This document shows, piece by piece, positions 15,357 through 23,195 of a DNA stretch of 52,666 bases. The stretch's first letter is position 1; the number at the start of each line of letters is the position of its first letter. The stretch is from positions 1 to 52,666 of IMG/VR virus record IMGVR_UViG_3300036781_000342; one strand, 5' to 3'. This DNA comes from a virus. Below the pieces are notes generated by a model that saw nothing but the letters and a program-made list of their open reading frames with translations, was not told the DNA's origin and did not search any database. Made by a program: the position numbers and the translations under genes.

Positions 15357-16652
15357 ATGACAAGCCCCAGCCTGCACGCGACTCGCGACCACGCCCTTTG
15401 GTCGGCATCGGCGACCGCAAGAAACTGGCAATGCCCTGGCGCATTGGCCCTCGGTCAAACCGTTCGACATCTGGACGTGGAGTCGGAAGCTGCAGGCTGG
15501 GGCACAGCGTGTCACGACCTTTCTGAGAAGTGCCTGCGCACCGGCCTCGACGCAGCCGATAGGATCGGGGAAACCATCAAGACGAAGAGCCACAGCTTCG
15601 ACGTCGACGAAGAGATGGCCGAGTGTGCGCAGGTCTACATCGACTATGTGCGCGATCAGTCTGGCAAGGCCGCGATCGCCTCCATGCTGGATCGCTACGG
15701 CGACCTCTTGTTCCTTGAGACTCGTTTCTCTCTCGAAAAGCTCAACCCGCCCTTCGACGCGGGCGGCACCTGCGACGCCATCGTTTACAGCCCGGCCGAG
15801 AAGCTGCTCGAGGTCATCGACCTAAAGGGCGGCCGCGGCGTTCGCGTGGAGGTCACAGAGAACAAGCAGCTCCGCACCTACGCCCTCGGCGCCATGCTCG
15901 CCCACCCCGAACTGAAGGTCGATCGCGTCAAGTCGACCATCGTCCAGCCGCGCATGGAGCACAAGGACGGCCGCATCCGCTCGGAGACACTGCACGTCAC
16001 AGAGTTGATGGAGTGGACGGCCGAACTGTGCGCCGCGATGGAGCGGTCGGCCGCCGCGATAGCGAAGCACACCGACATCAAGGGCGACTTGATGCGGGAC
16101 GCTTGGGCCGAACGCTGGCTGGAGCAGGGCGCCCACTGCACCTTCTGCCCCGCGGCCGGCATCTGCCCGGCGCTGCAAGCCAAGGCGATGGCCACCGCTA
16201 ACGCCTTCTTCAACGACAGCGGCGCAACCGTCATCCGAAACCAGCCCGAAGATCTCGACCCGGCCCGCATCGGGCAGGTGCTCGACGGCGCCGACGACCT
16301 GCAGAACTGGCTCAACGCCGTCCGCGCGCTCGGAACACGCCTGGCTCAGACAGGCACCGATATCCCCGGCCACTACCTCGCCGAGAAGCACGGCCACCGG
16401 AAATTCCGAGATCCCGACACAGCACCCGCCGCGCTCGAGCTGCTGGGCCTGTCGCACGCCGACATCTACGCCGCGCCGAAGCCCAAGACGCCCGCCCAGG
16501 TCGAGAAGGCGCTGGGTGCCAAGCGCCTGAAGAGCATCAAGGAGCATTTGGACGCCCTCGTCCACAAGCCCGTCACCGGAGTCACCCTCGTATCGTCAGC
16601 CAAGAGCAGCAAGCCGCCGGTGAAGGCTGCTGCCGAGAGGTTCTTCACATGA
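15357..16652 (+). CDS. DUF2800 protein, RecB/Cas4-like nuclease
   Basis: 431 residues. An N-terminal S-A-S-x-A-x-x-W-x-x-C-P-G motif (residues 15-29) is followed by a PD-(D/E)XK-type core, GGTCDAIVY and LEVIDLKGGRGVRVE (about 140-165), then QLRTYALGAM. A cysteine cluster CTFCPAAGIC (about 261-271) with Cys28 could hold an iron-sulphur cluster or zinc, as in Cas4/AddB-like nucleases. In many phages DUF2800 is paired with DUF2815 and a family A polymerase, as here. Likely role: exonuclease in DNA replication or recombination. Confidence 0.85.
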   Translation: MTSPSLHATRDHALWSASATARNWQCPGALALGQTVRHLDVESEAAGWGTACHDLSEKCLRTGLDAADRIGETIKTKSHSFDVDEEMAECAQVYIDYVRDQSGKAAIASMLDRYGDLLFLETRFSLEKLNPPFDAGGTCDAIVYSPAEKLLEVIDLKGGRGVRVEVTENKQLRTYALGAMLAHPELKVDRVKSTIVQPRMEHKDGRIRSETLHVTELMEWTAELCAAMERSAAAIAKHTDIKGDLMRDAWAERWLEQGAHCTFCPAAGICPALQAKAMATANAFFNDSGATVIRNQPEDLDPARIGQVLDGADDLQNWLNAVRALGTRLAQTGTDIPGHYLAEKHGHRKFRDPDTAPAALELLGLSHADIYAAPKPKTPAQVEKALGAKRLKSIKEHLDALVHKPVTGVTLVSSAKSSKPPVKAAAERFFT

Positions 16653-16855
16653 AGCCAATTCTATTCGGTCGCCGCGATCGCCGACGCCCGGCGCTGTCGC
16701 GACATCGCCTTGCGCCCCGCGAAGCGATTCATTTCGACGCCGTCAGCGACGACGAGGGCGCCGTTCTCACCCGTCATTGGGACGACAAACCCGACCGCGT
16801 CGAGCTCCGCAGGTCGGTCGACATGGACGACCGCCGTCGCCCAGCCGCCGAGTAG
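16649..16855 (+). CDS. Small basic phage protein
   Basis: 68 residues; its ATG overlaps the DUF2800 stop as ATGA. Very rich in Arg and Asp (RRDRRRPALSRHR, MDDRRRPAAE) without a recognisable fold. Tight overlap supports translation, but the composition is what random GC-rich frames give, so this is moderate. Confidence 0.45.
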   Translation: MKPILFGRRDRRRPALSRHRLAPREAIHFDAVSDDEGAVLTRHWDDKPDRVELRRSVDMDDRRRPAAE

Positions 16856-16890
16856 AGCTTTTCCAGAACCTGCCGAACCTGAGAGGTTAA

Positions 16891-17568
16891 ATGTCAAACG
16901 CACGGTCACAGGACTTCCGCATCATGGGTATGCGGGCCGCCTTCCTCAACGTCTTCAAGCCACAGAAGATCGAGGACAACGGCGTCATCAAGCTGAAGTA
17001 CAACGCCACGCTGCTGTGGCCCAAGGGCAACGACCTGATCGGCTTCATGGTCGACGGCAAGCAGTTCAACGTCATGGAAGAGGCCGCCCGTGTCGCCACC
17101 GAGCAGTGGGGCGACAAGGCCGGCGAGCTGATCAAGAGCGGCGTCATCAAGAGCCCGTTCCTCGACGGCGACGGCCCGCAAGGCGTGTCGAAGAAGACCG
17201 GCGAGCGCCACAAGGGCTTCGCAGGCCACCGCTTCATCCGCGCGTCGGCCAACGAGGACCGCAAGCCCGACCTGACGCTCAACGTGCTCGGCGCCGACAA
17301 CAAGCTGGTGCGTGCGACGGATCCCAACAGCATCTACTCGGGCTGCCTGGTGAACGTCGTCGTCAACCTCTACGGCTGGGAGCACGCCAAGAACGGCAAG
17401 GGCCTGTCGTTCGGCCTGTCGGCTGTCCAGTTTGCCGGCGACGGTGAGCGTCTGGGCGGTAGTGGCGGCGCCAATGCCGACAGCTTCTTCGAGGGCGTGA
17501 AGGCCCCCGATGCGGCCGCGGCCAAGGCTGTCGCCGAGGGCGCCGGGGCGGGCGGTCTTTTCGCCTAG
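16891..17568 (+). CDS. DUF2815 single-stranded DNA-binding-like protein
   Basis: 225 residues, ATG preceded by GAGAGG. The sequence FRIMGMRAAFLNVFKPQ, then GVIKLKYNATLLWPKG, GERHKGFAGHRFIRASA and IYSGCLVNVVVNLYGWEH is typical of DUF2815 proteins. The family is thought to resemble T7 gp2.5-type OB-fold single-strand binders. The acidic-rich or flexible tail (after residue 195) ends in GGLFA. It probably coats single-stranded DNA at the phage fork, together with the polymerase and helicase in the same operon. Confidence 0.85.
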   Translation: MSNARSQDFRIMGMRAAFLNVFKPQKIEDNGVIKLKYNATLLWPKGNDLIGFMVDGKQFNVMEEAARVATEQWGDKAGELIKSGVIKSPFLDGDGPQGVSKKTGERHKGFAGHRFIRASANEDRKPDLTLNVLGADNKLVRATDPNSIYSGCLVNVVVNLYGWEHAKNGKGLSFGLSAVQFAGDGERLGGSGGANADSFFEGVKAPDAAAAKAVAEGAGAGGLFA

Positions 17569-17647
17569 TCTGTCTGACGTCTGTCGTATCGAGTGGCGGC
17601 GGCCGACAGGTCGCCGTCGCTCCACCCTTCAATCACAGGAGAGACAA

Positions 17648-18007
17648 TTGCGCGAAATCAACGACCACAAGGTCAACCCGGCCAATGACCGGCTGACGAT
17701 CACCGTCACCGACGAGCCCGGCGCCGGCGGCGCCAATCACGTCTATCAGGTCGAAGGGCTCGACGACGGCTCGGTGCTCCTCTGTGAGTTCCAGAACGGT
17801 CCCATCAACGAAGCGGGCGTCAACGGAGTCACCCACGAGGTCATGCTGGCGATCGTCGCCGACCGGCTGCGTTCGTTTCAGTCCGGCCCGTTCTCCTGCA
17901 AGGCCAATGCCTGCGCCCTGACGCACATCGAAGAGGCGATGCACTGGCTGCAGCAGCGCACGCTGGAACGGATGCGCCGCGGCGTCGAGGGCACCAACCA
18001 GAAGTGA
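17648..18007 (+). CDS. Phage protein with C-terminal helical hairpin (Acb2/Tad1-like candidate)
   Basis: 119 residues from a TTG at 17648 with AGGAGA about seven bases upstream. The N-terminus LREINDHKVNPANDRLTITV is beta-rich and ends in VLLCEFQNGPI. The C-terminus EVMLAIVADRLRSF, then NACALTHIEEAMHWLQQRT is a two-helix hairpin with the A-x-T-x-x-E-E-A-x-x-W pattern known from Acb2/Tad1-type proteins, which sequester cyclic nucleotide signals of CBASS or Thoeris defence. Close relatives are common in phages, so the gene is secure. The sponge role is inferred from the pattern only. Confidence 0.75.
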   Translation: MREINDHKVNPANDRLTITVTDEPGAGGANHVYQVEGLDDGSVLLCEFQNGPINEAGVNGVTHEVMLAIVADRLRSFQSGPFSCKANACALTHIEEAMHWLQQRTLERMRRGVEGTNQK

Positions 18008-18014
18008 CCAACAC

Positions 18015-18038
18015 GGGGCGGCGCTTCGGCGTCGCCCC
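18015..18038 (+). other. UUCG-capped intercistronic hairpin
   Basis: Ten-base-pair stem GGGGCGGCGC / GCGTCGCCCC (one G-U pair) closed by TTCG, between two genes, with no T-run after it. It may be an RNA-stability or partial termination element. Confidence 0.55.
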
Positions 18039-18061
18039 ACCCTTCTCATCGGAGCTACCCC

Positions 18062-18658
18062 TTGCACGACTGTATGATCGACCTCGAAACATGGGGCACC
18101 CGGCCGGGCTCTGCCCTGCGCTCCATCGGCGCCGTTATGTTCGACCCCGCCGGCGGCGACATCGGCGCGGAGTTCTACGTCAACGTCGACCGCGAGTCCT
18201 GCCTCAAGGCAGGGCTGCACATCGACCCGTTGACGGTCGAGTGGTGGGCGAAGCAGTCCGCGGAGGCCCGCCAGGGCCTGCTCGTCGACCCCAAGCCCCT
18301 CAACGACGCCTTGCACGCCTTCAACGTCTGGTGGGAGGTAAACCGCGGCATCCGCATCTGGAGCCACGGCGCAAACTTCGACCAGCCCATCCTCGACGCG
18401 GCCTACCACGCCGGCGGCGCCGTGATCAGCCCGTGGAAGTTCTGGGACAGCCGCTGCACGCGGACGGTCTACGACATCGCGGGCATCGACGCTCGCAAGG
18501 CGCTCTTCCTCAAGGGCGGCGTGGCGCACAACGCGCTCGACGACGCTCGGGTGCAGGCCCGCGCGGTCCAGGCCGCTATGCGGCGCATCACCGTCGGCAG
18601 TTCCTGGGCGTCGCCGCCCGTCACCACCATCAGCAAGAACAGCGGAGTCTTCGAATGA
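18062..18658 (+). CDS. 3'-5' exonuclease, DnaQ/RNase T-like (DEDDh)
   Basis: 198 residues from a TTG at 18062 with GGAG seven bases upstream. Exo I motif is MIDLETWGT (Asp6, Glu8), exo II WSHGANFDQPIL (about 100-111), exo III HNALDDARVQARAV (about 158-171), with the His five before Asp that marks DEDDh enzymes. It is like phage exonuclease VIII/RNase T-type proteins that trim 3' ends. It is translationally coupled to the GapR-like gene by an ATGA overlap. Confidence 0.85.
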   Translation: MHDCMIDLETWGTRPGSALRSIGAVMFDPAGGDIGAEFYVNVDRESCLKAGLHIDPLTVEWWAKQSAEARQGLLVDPKPLNDALHAFNVWWEVNRGIRIWSHGANFDQPILDAAYHAGGAVISPWKFWDSRCTRTVYDIAGIDARKALFLKGGVAHNALDDARVQARAVQAAMRRITVGSSWASPPVTTISKNSGVFE

Positions 18659-18984
18659 CACAAGACAGCGTGGGCATCGGTCACAACAGCAACACCGTCG
18701 TAATTGACGGTGACAAACTGGCGAAGCTCGCCAAAAAAACTAGCGCGGGCGGCATCAGCGCCGATCGCCTGAAGAGCTTCGTCGAGCGCATCGAACGGCT
18801 CGAGGAAGAGCAGAAGAGTCTCGCCGAGGACAAGCGCGACATCTACAGCGAGGCGAAGGGCGTCGGCTACGACGTCAAGACGATCCGCAAGGTCGTCGCA
18901 CTGCGCAAGATGGATGCTGCCGATCGCGACGAGGCCAACGCGCTGCTCGACACGTACTGCCACGCGCTTGGAGTGTTCGGCTGA
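18655..18984 (+). CDS. GapR-like (DUF2312) DNA-binding protein
   Basis: 109 residues, ATGA overlap with the exonuclease gene. Residues about 38-108 match DUF2312: ADRLKSFVERIERLEEEQKSL, then IYSEAKGVGYDVKTIRKVVALRKMD and LLDTYCHALG. GapR of Caulobacter is a nucleoid-associated protein that binds overtwisted DNA ahead of replication and transcription and stimulates topoisomerases. The family is largely alphaproteobacterial, so this copy suggests host range. N-terminal VGIGHNSN is also usual for this group. In the phage it may relieve torsion or redirect host topoisomerase. Confidence 0.88.
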   Translation: MTQDSVGIGHNSNTVVIDGDKLAKLAKKTSAGGISADRLKSFVERIERLEEEQKSLAEDKRDIYSEAKGVGYDVKTIRKVVALRKMDAADRDEANALLDTYCHALGVFG

Positions 18985-19358
18985 TGCGCTGTTACATCGC
19001 TGGTCCGATGTCTGGGGTGAAGAATTTCAACTACCCCGCCTTCCACGCGACCGCAGCCAAGCTGCGCTCGCAGGGCCACGAGGTCTTCAACCCGGCCGAA
19101 CGAGACATCGAACGTCACGGCGTCGACATCTCCAAGGGCAACGACACCGGCGACGTGGCCCAGGCCGCGCGTGACCACGGGTTCGATCGCCGCAAGGCGC
19201 TGGCCGAAGACCTGGCGTGGATCTGCGAGCACGCCGAGGCCATCGCCCTGTTGCCGGGCTGGGCCTACAGCAAGGGGGCGACCGCGGAATACGCAGTCGC
19301 CAAGGCGCTCGGCCTCGCCGTCATGCTGCTGCGGCCGTCGCTGGAGGACGTCACCTGA
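18984..19358 (+). CDS. DUF4406, nucleoside 2-deoxyribosyltransferase-like
   Basis: 124 residues; TGATG overlap at the start. MRCYIAGPMSG at the N-terminus is the phosphate/ribose-binding signature of the nucleoside 2-deoxyribosyltransferase fold. FNPAERD, RKALAEDLAWICEHAEAIALLPGW (catalytic-type Asp/Glu and substrate loop) and KGATAEYAVAKALGL complete it. Phage versions are common and of unproven activity; a role in nucleotide scavenging or base exchange fits the adjoining replication genes. Confidence 0.82.
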   Translation: MRCYIAGPMSGVKNFNYPAFHATAAKLRSQGHEVFNPAERDIERHGVDISKGNDTGDVAQAARDHGFDRRKALAEDLAWICEHAEAIALLPGWAYSKGATAEYAVAKALGLAVMLLRPSLEDVT

Positions 19359-19573
19359 TGTTCCTCCCCGACAACACCATCGGCTGGCTCAAGTACGCAA
19401 CCGCCGCGCCTGCGGCACGTCGGGGCCGTAAGGCAGCCAGAACCGACACCTGGCACCGCGTCGGCGTGGTCTACCGCATCGCCGGCTCGCACACCTACGT
19501 CGTCGAGAAGAACCGCACGCGGTTCCGCATCGACCGTGGCGACGTGTTGGTTGTGGTGCGGCCGAGCGAATGA
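19358..19573 (+). CDS. Small beta-rich phage protein
   Basis: 71 residues, start overlapping the previous stop (TGATG). A basic segment (AARRGRKAARTDTWHR) is followed by strands VGVVYRIAGSHTYVVEKN, RFRIDRGDVLVVV. It could be a small nucleic-acid-binding barrel, but no family is recognised. Confidence 0.65.
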   Translation: MFLPDNTIGWLKYATAAPAARRGRKAARTDTWHRVGVVYRIAGSHTYVVEKNRTRFRIDRGDVLVVVRPSE

Positions 19574-20223
19574 TCGCTGCGCTCTTCGTCGAGACTGGCG
19601 GTTGCTACTACGGCCTGCCCGGCGTGGACCCCTGGGACGAGGCGCGCGACGCGCGTCTCTACCCCGGATCCCGCCCCGTCGTGTGCCACTCGCCTTGCCC
19701 GCGCTGGGGCGAGATGTGGTTTGGCCAGCCGCTGACGGTGAAGCGCACCGGCGTCCGCAAGAAGAAGGGCGACGATGGCGGTTGTTTCAAGGCTGCGCTG
19801 GCCGCTGTTCGCAAGTGGGGTGGAGTGTTGGAGCATCCGAAGGGGTCGCACGCCTGGAAGCATTTCGGGCTGAAAGAACCGCCCGTCGACGGTGGTTGGG
19901 TACAGGCCGACGATCACGGCGGTTGGACCTGCTGCGTCGAGCAGCGACCCTATGGCCATTACGCGCGCAAGCCGACGTGGCTGTACGCTTGCTGGGCCGC
20001 GCTGCCCGAACTGGCGTGGGGGCGAAGCGAGCCGCAGTACGACCCCAAGGTGGTCGAACGTATGGGCCTGAAGCGCGCGAAGCGGCTCGGCGAAGTGGGC
20101 GCCCGCGGCGGCGGTACAGACAGCAGCCCGCGCATCGCCACACCGGAGCGCTTCCGCAACGTCCTGATCGCCATAGCTATGTCCGCGGCGTCTGACGTCT
20201 GTCGCATTGGGGTGTTCGCGTGA
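19570..20223 (+). CDS. Conserved phage protein of unknown function (CHSPC / HYARKPTWLYA motifs)
   Basis: 217 residues, ATGA overlap. Begins MIAALFVETGGCYYGLPGVDPWDEARDARLYPG, followed by PVVCHSPCPRWGEMW, EHPKGSHAW, DHGGWTCCVEQRPYGHYARKPTWLYA and RIATPERFRNVLI. The order of motifs (a PC dipeptide after a strand, a substrate-like HPKGS loop, then TPERF near the end) recalls cytosine-C5-type modification proteins of phages, but methyltransferase motifs I and VI are not clear. I do not assign an activity. It sits directly before the polymerase genes. Confidence 0.75.
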   Translation: MIAALFVETGGCYYGLPGVDPWDEARDARLYPGSRPVVCHSPCPRWGEMWFGQPLTVKRTGVRKKKGDDGGCFKAALAAVRKWGGVLEHPKGSHAWKHFGLKEPPVDGGWVQADDHGGWTCCVEQRPYGHYARKPTWLYACWAALPELAWGRSEPQYDPKVVERMGLKRAKRLGEVGARGGGTDSSPRIATPERFRNVLIAIAMSAASDVCRIGVFA

Positions 20224-20450
20224 CCGTCCTCCACAGCCAATCCGACACCCGCGACGACCGCACCAAGTGCGGCGTCGAAGGCATCCAGATCGCACTCGGC
20301 GGGCGGCTTGCGCTGCTGTCGCCAGGCCGATGCGCCTTCAAGCTGGCGTTCGAAGGCGAGCAGGTGACGTGCGCGACGTGCGTCGCAGGCGTCCGCACGC
20401 TGCGCGGGGTGCGGACGATGGGCTGGAAGCGGTTGTTGGGGGACGTATGA
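20220..20450 (+). CDS. Small Cys-containing phage protein
   Basis: 76 residues, GTGA overlap with the previous stop and ATGA overlap with the polymerase start. CATCVAGVRTL plus Cys18 and Cys38 could bind metal. Overlaps on both sides argue for a real gene. No family recognised. Confidence 0.6.
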   Translation: MTVLHSQSDTRDDRTKCGVEGIQIALGGRLALLSPGRCAFKLAFEGEQVTCATCVAGVRTLRGVRTMGWKRLLGDV

Positions 20451-22687
20451 GCGAGTCCGCTCGCGTGGATTTTGAGTCCAGATGTGATCTACGCCTCGGC
20501 CTGAAGCATCGCGACAACAAGGGCCTCGGCCGTTACTTCGAAAGCCCGCACTGGAAGGCACTCATCATGTGCCACCAGATGCCGGGCGCCGAGACCATCA
20601 GCGACTGGACCTACCGCGACGTCGATTGCCCGGCCGACCTCGCCCACCACATCCGCACCGGCGGGATGATACGTGCGCATAACGCGCAGTTCGAACGCAA
20701 CTGCTTCGACAACCAGCACTCCCGCTTCGGCTGGCCGCGGCCGCGCGTCGACCAATACGTCTGTACGGCGGTTGAGGCCGCTGCCATGTCGCTCCCGCGC
20801 TCGCTCGACGACGTCGGCACGGTGCTCAACCTGGCTGTCCAGAAGGACAAGCGCGGCAAGGAACTGATCGACTTCTTCAGCGTCCCCATCCGGCGTCTCA
20901 AGCGCCACGCGCACCTGCCGCCCGGCCCGATCTTCAACGAGCCCGAAGACCATCCAGAGCAGTTCGACGCTTTCCGCACGTACTGCCGGCGCGACGTAGA
21001 GACCGAGGCTGCCGTCGCCGCGCGCCTGTTTCCCCTCATGGCCGCCGATCAGGAGATGTACACCCTCGACCAGGTCATCAACTCGCGCGGCCTGCAGATC
21101 GACCTGGAGAGCGTTCACGCCGCGCTGCGCCTGGCCGCCAAGGCACGCGAACGGCTCGAGGCCGAATTGCTCGACCTAACCCTCGGTCAGGTCACAGGCA
21201 TCAACAAGTCGGCCGAGATTTGCGCGTACCTGAAGAAGCGCGGCGTCGAGACCGACTCTGTGGCCAAGGACGTCGTTGCCGACCTGTTGGAGCTCGAGGA
21301 CATCCCCGACGATGCGCGCCGCGTGTTGGAGATCCGGCAGCAGGGCGCGAAGTCCTCGACGGCCAAGCTCGAGGCCCTGGTCGAGAGAGCCTCTGCCGAT
21401 GGCAGAGTTCGCAACGCCTTCATGATGAACGCCGCCGGCCCTGGGCGCTGGACGTCGACCGGCGCCCAGCTTCACAACCTGCCGCGGCCGCGCAAGGTAT
21501 TCGCCGACGCGCATCTCGACCTCGACGTCCTGTTCGGCGCCATCCGCCACGGCGACCCGGCTTACGTCGAGTTCCTGTACGGCCCGCAGCTCGGCCAGCC
21601 CCTGCCGCTGCTCGCCGACAGTCTCAAGAGCTTCATCTGCGCCGCGCCTGGCCACGACCTGATGGAGGTCGATTACAGCGGCATCCAGAACGCCAACGGC
21701 GCCTGGCTGGCCGACGAGACGTGGAAGCTAGAGGCGATGAAGGAAATCATCGCCAACCCCAAGCTGCCCGATATGTACTGCCGCGTCGCCGAGGGCATCT
21801 ACGGCGAGCCGATCGCCAAGGGCGACGGCCGGCGCCAGGTCGGCAAGGTCTCGGATCTGTCGATGCAGTTCGAAGGCGGCGTGTCGGCGCTGTATATGAT
21901 GGCCCGCGTCTACGGCCTGAAGCTGCATCCCGTCTTCCCGCCAGTCTGGGCCGCCGCCAGTGAAGAACGCCGCGAGAAGGCGTGCAAACGCTACGAGCGG
22001 TGTCTGAAGCGGCGCGAGGCCAAGGCCGACGTGCTGACGCGCGAGGGCTGGATCGCCGGCGAGCTCATCAAGATCGGCTTTCGCGCCGGCCATCCCGCCA
22101 TCGCTGGCTCCTGGAAGCTGCTGGCCAACGCCATGCGCGAGGCGGTAGCGAACCCCGGCAAGCAGGTCAGCGTCCTCAAGGTGGCGTATCTCGTCGCCCA
22201 TGACTTCCTGTTCTGTCGGTTGCCATCCGGCCGCGCCATCGCCTACCCGGCGCCACGGCTGCGCCAGATGGTGTGGTTCAAGGATCACCTGACCGGCGAC
22301 AGCGACTGCATCCCGGCCGAGCAGGGCTACGCTCGCGAGAAGGCTGGCGAGGGGAAGGTGACGGATAACGCGCCGGCGTCGGTGACGGCGCTTGGCGTCG
22401 ACAACAACACGCGGGAGTTCCTGCGCTACGGCCTGTATGGCGGCCTTGCCTTCCAGAACGTCGTCATGGGCATCGAGGTCGACATCCTGCGCCACGGACT
22501 CAAGGCGGCCGAGCGCGAGGGCTATCCGGCCGTCGGGCACATTCACGACGCGGGGCTCTTTGAACCCCCAGAGGGGTTCGGAAGCGTCGACGAGCTGCGC
22601 GAGACCATGTGCCGGCTGCCTGGGTGGGCTGCGGGCCTGCCGCTGACTGGCGCGGGTTATCGCTCAAAACGTCTGAAAAAGGATTGA
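20447..22687 (+). CDS. DNA polymerase I family (family A) with proofreading domain
   Basis: 746 residues from the ATG at 20447 (ATGA overlap). The N-terminal DEDDy 3'-5' exonuclease has Asp8 and Glu10 (VDFES), the RAHNAQFE region (76-83) and Tyr179-x3-Asp183. The palm has motif A with Asp409 (VDYSGIQNA), motif B about 461-477 (RRQVGKVSDLSMQFEGG, supplying Arg, Lys and Phe of the O helix) and motif C with Asp701 (HIHDAGLF), where the usual HDE is HDA. There is no 5' nuclease domain. This is the replicative enzyme of the phage, with helicase, DUF2815 and primase genes nearby. Confidence 0.9.
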   Translation: MSESARVDFESRCDLRLGLKHRDNKGLGRYFESPHWKALIMCHQMPGAETISDWTYRDVDCPADLAHHIRTGGMIRAHNAQFERNCFDNQHSRFGWPRPRVDQYVCTAVEAAAMSLPRSLDDVGTVLNLAVQKDKRGKELIDFFSVPIRRLKRHAHLPPGPIFNEPEDHPEQFDAFRTYCRRDVETEAAVAARLFPLMAADQEMYTLDQVINSRGLQIDLESVHAALRLAAKARERLEAELLDLTLGQVTGINKSAEICAYLKKRGVETDSVAKDVVADLLELEDIPDDARRVLEIRQQGAKSSTAKLEALVERASADGRVRNAFMMNAAGPGRWTSTGAQLHNLPRPRKVFADAHLDLDVLFGAIRHGDPAYVEFLYGPQLGQPLPLLADSLKSFICAAPGHDLMEVDYSGIQNANGAWLADETWKLEAMKEIIANPKLPDMYCRVAEGIYGEPIAKGDGRRQVGKVSDLSMQFEGGVSALYMMARVYGLKLHPVFPPVWAAASEERREKACKRYERCLKRREAKADVLTREGWIAGELIKIGFRAGHPAIAGSWKLLANAMREAVANPGKQVSVLKVAYLVAHDFLFCRLPSGRAIAYPAPRLRQMVWFKDHLTGDSDCIPAEQGYAREKAGEGKVTDNAPASVTALGVDNNTREFLRYGLYGGLAFQNVVMGIEVDILRHGLKAAEREGYPAVGHIHDAGLFEPPEGFGSVDELRETMCRLPGWAAGLPLTGAGYRSKRLKKD

Positions 22688-22713
22688 CGACATACATACA
22701 TACGACATACAAT
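22684..22713 (+). promoter_or_regulatory. Promoter at the polymerase stop codon
   Basis: TTGACG (22684-22689, overlapping the TGA), 18 bases made of repeated ACATAC, then TACAAT (22708-22713). This is the best-matching rightward promoter in the early region and serves the cluster of small genes that follows. Confidence 0.65.
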
Positions 22714-22737
22714 TCGACACCCTCAAGGAGAGCAGCC

Positions 22738-22959
22738 CTGCCTCGCAAAGTCATCCGTCAACACTCCAACCAACGTGGGTTGAGTTCGCCGCCTCCGACA
22801 ACGATGCGAATCGCGCTCCCGTTGCTTCGTCGTGTCGACGCCATGGCGGACAGAGCGAAATACCGCACGAGTCGTTCGTGGCTGATCGCCAAGTACATTG
22901 AGGATGGCCTGGCGCGCGACGGCGACAAGGTGGTTGAGCCGACGGGGGTGTTCGAATGA
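22738..22959 (+). CDS. Ribbon-helix-helix protein, possible CTG start
   Basis: 73 residues if translation starts at CTG 22738, which has AAGGAG seven bases upstream and follows the promoter directly. In-frame TTG (22780) and ATG (22804) codons lack ribosome sites. Residues about 23-60 (MRIALPLLRRVDAMADRA, then SRSWLIAKYIEDGLARDG) have the strand-helix-helix pattern of Arc/CopG-type DNA-binding proteins. As the first gene after a strong promoter it may regulate that promoter. Confidence 0.6.
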   Translation: MPRKVIRQHSNQRGLSSPPPTTMRIALPLLRRVDAMADRAKYRTSRSWLIAKYIEDGLARDGDKVVEPTGVFE

Positions 22960-23195
22960 AGACCCGTGCGGATCGTCAGCTCGAGACACACCGAATGGCG
23001 AAGTGCGCTTGCGGCAATGTCGCTGGGTTGGGGGAGACGAAGTGCGGCCGCTGTCGCGTGGCCGACGATGTCGACGCCCAGCTCATAGAAGAGGCGCGCA
23101 ACCGGGCCTTGTACGCGGGTGCAGAGACGCCGTCCGATTTCGCGCTGGAGGAATTGTTGACGCGACTGGCCGACCGGCTGCAGGCGCTAACATGA
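22956..23195 (+). CDS. Small protein with zinc-ribbon-like N-terminus
   Basis: 79 residues, ATGA overlap. Residues 17-33 hold C-x-C and C-x-x-C (CACGNVAG, KCGRC), a likely zinc knuckle, followed by a helical part (QLIEEARNRALYAG, ALEELLTRLADRLQAL). Possibly a nucleic-acid or RNA polymerase-binding factor; no family recognised. Confidence 0.65.
   Translation: MKTRADRQLETHRMAKCACGNVAGLGETKCGRCRVADDVDAQLIEEARNRALYAGAETPSDFALEELLTRLADRLQALT

Noticed and set aside
12585-22687. Diaminopurine (Z) genome system
   Set aside because: A dATP/dGTP diphosphohydrolase and a family A polymerase are present, but no PurZ or DatZ is seen in the window.
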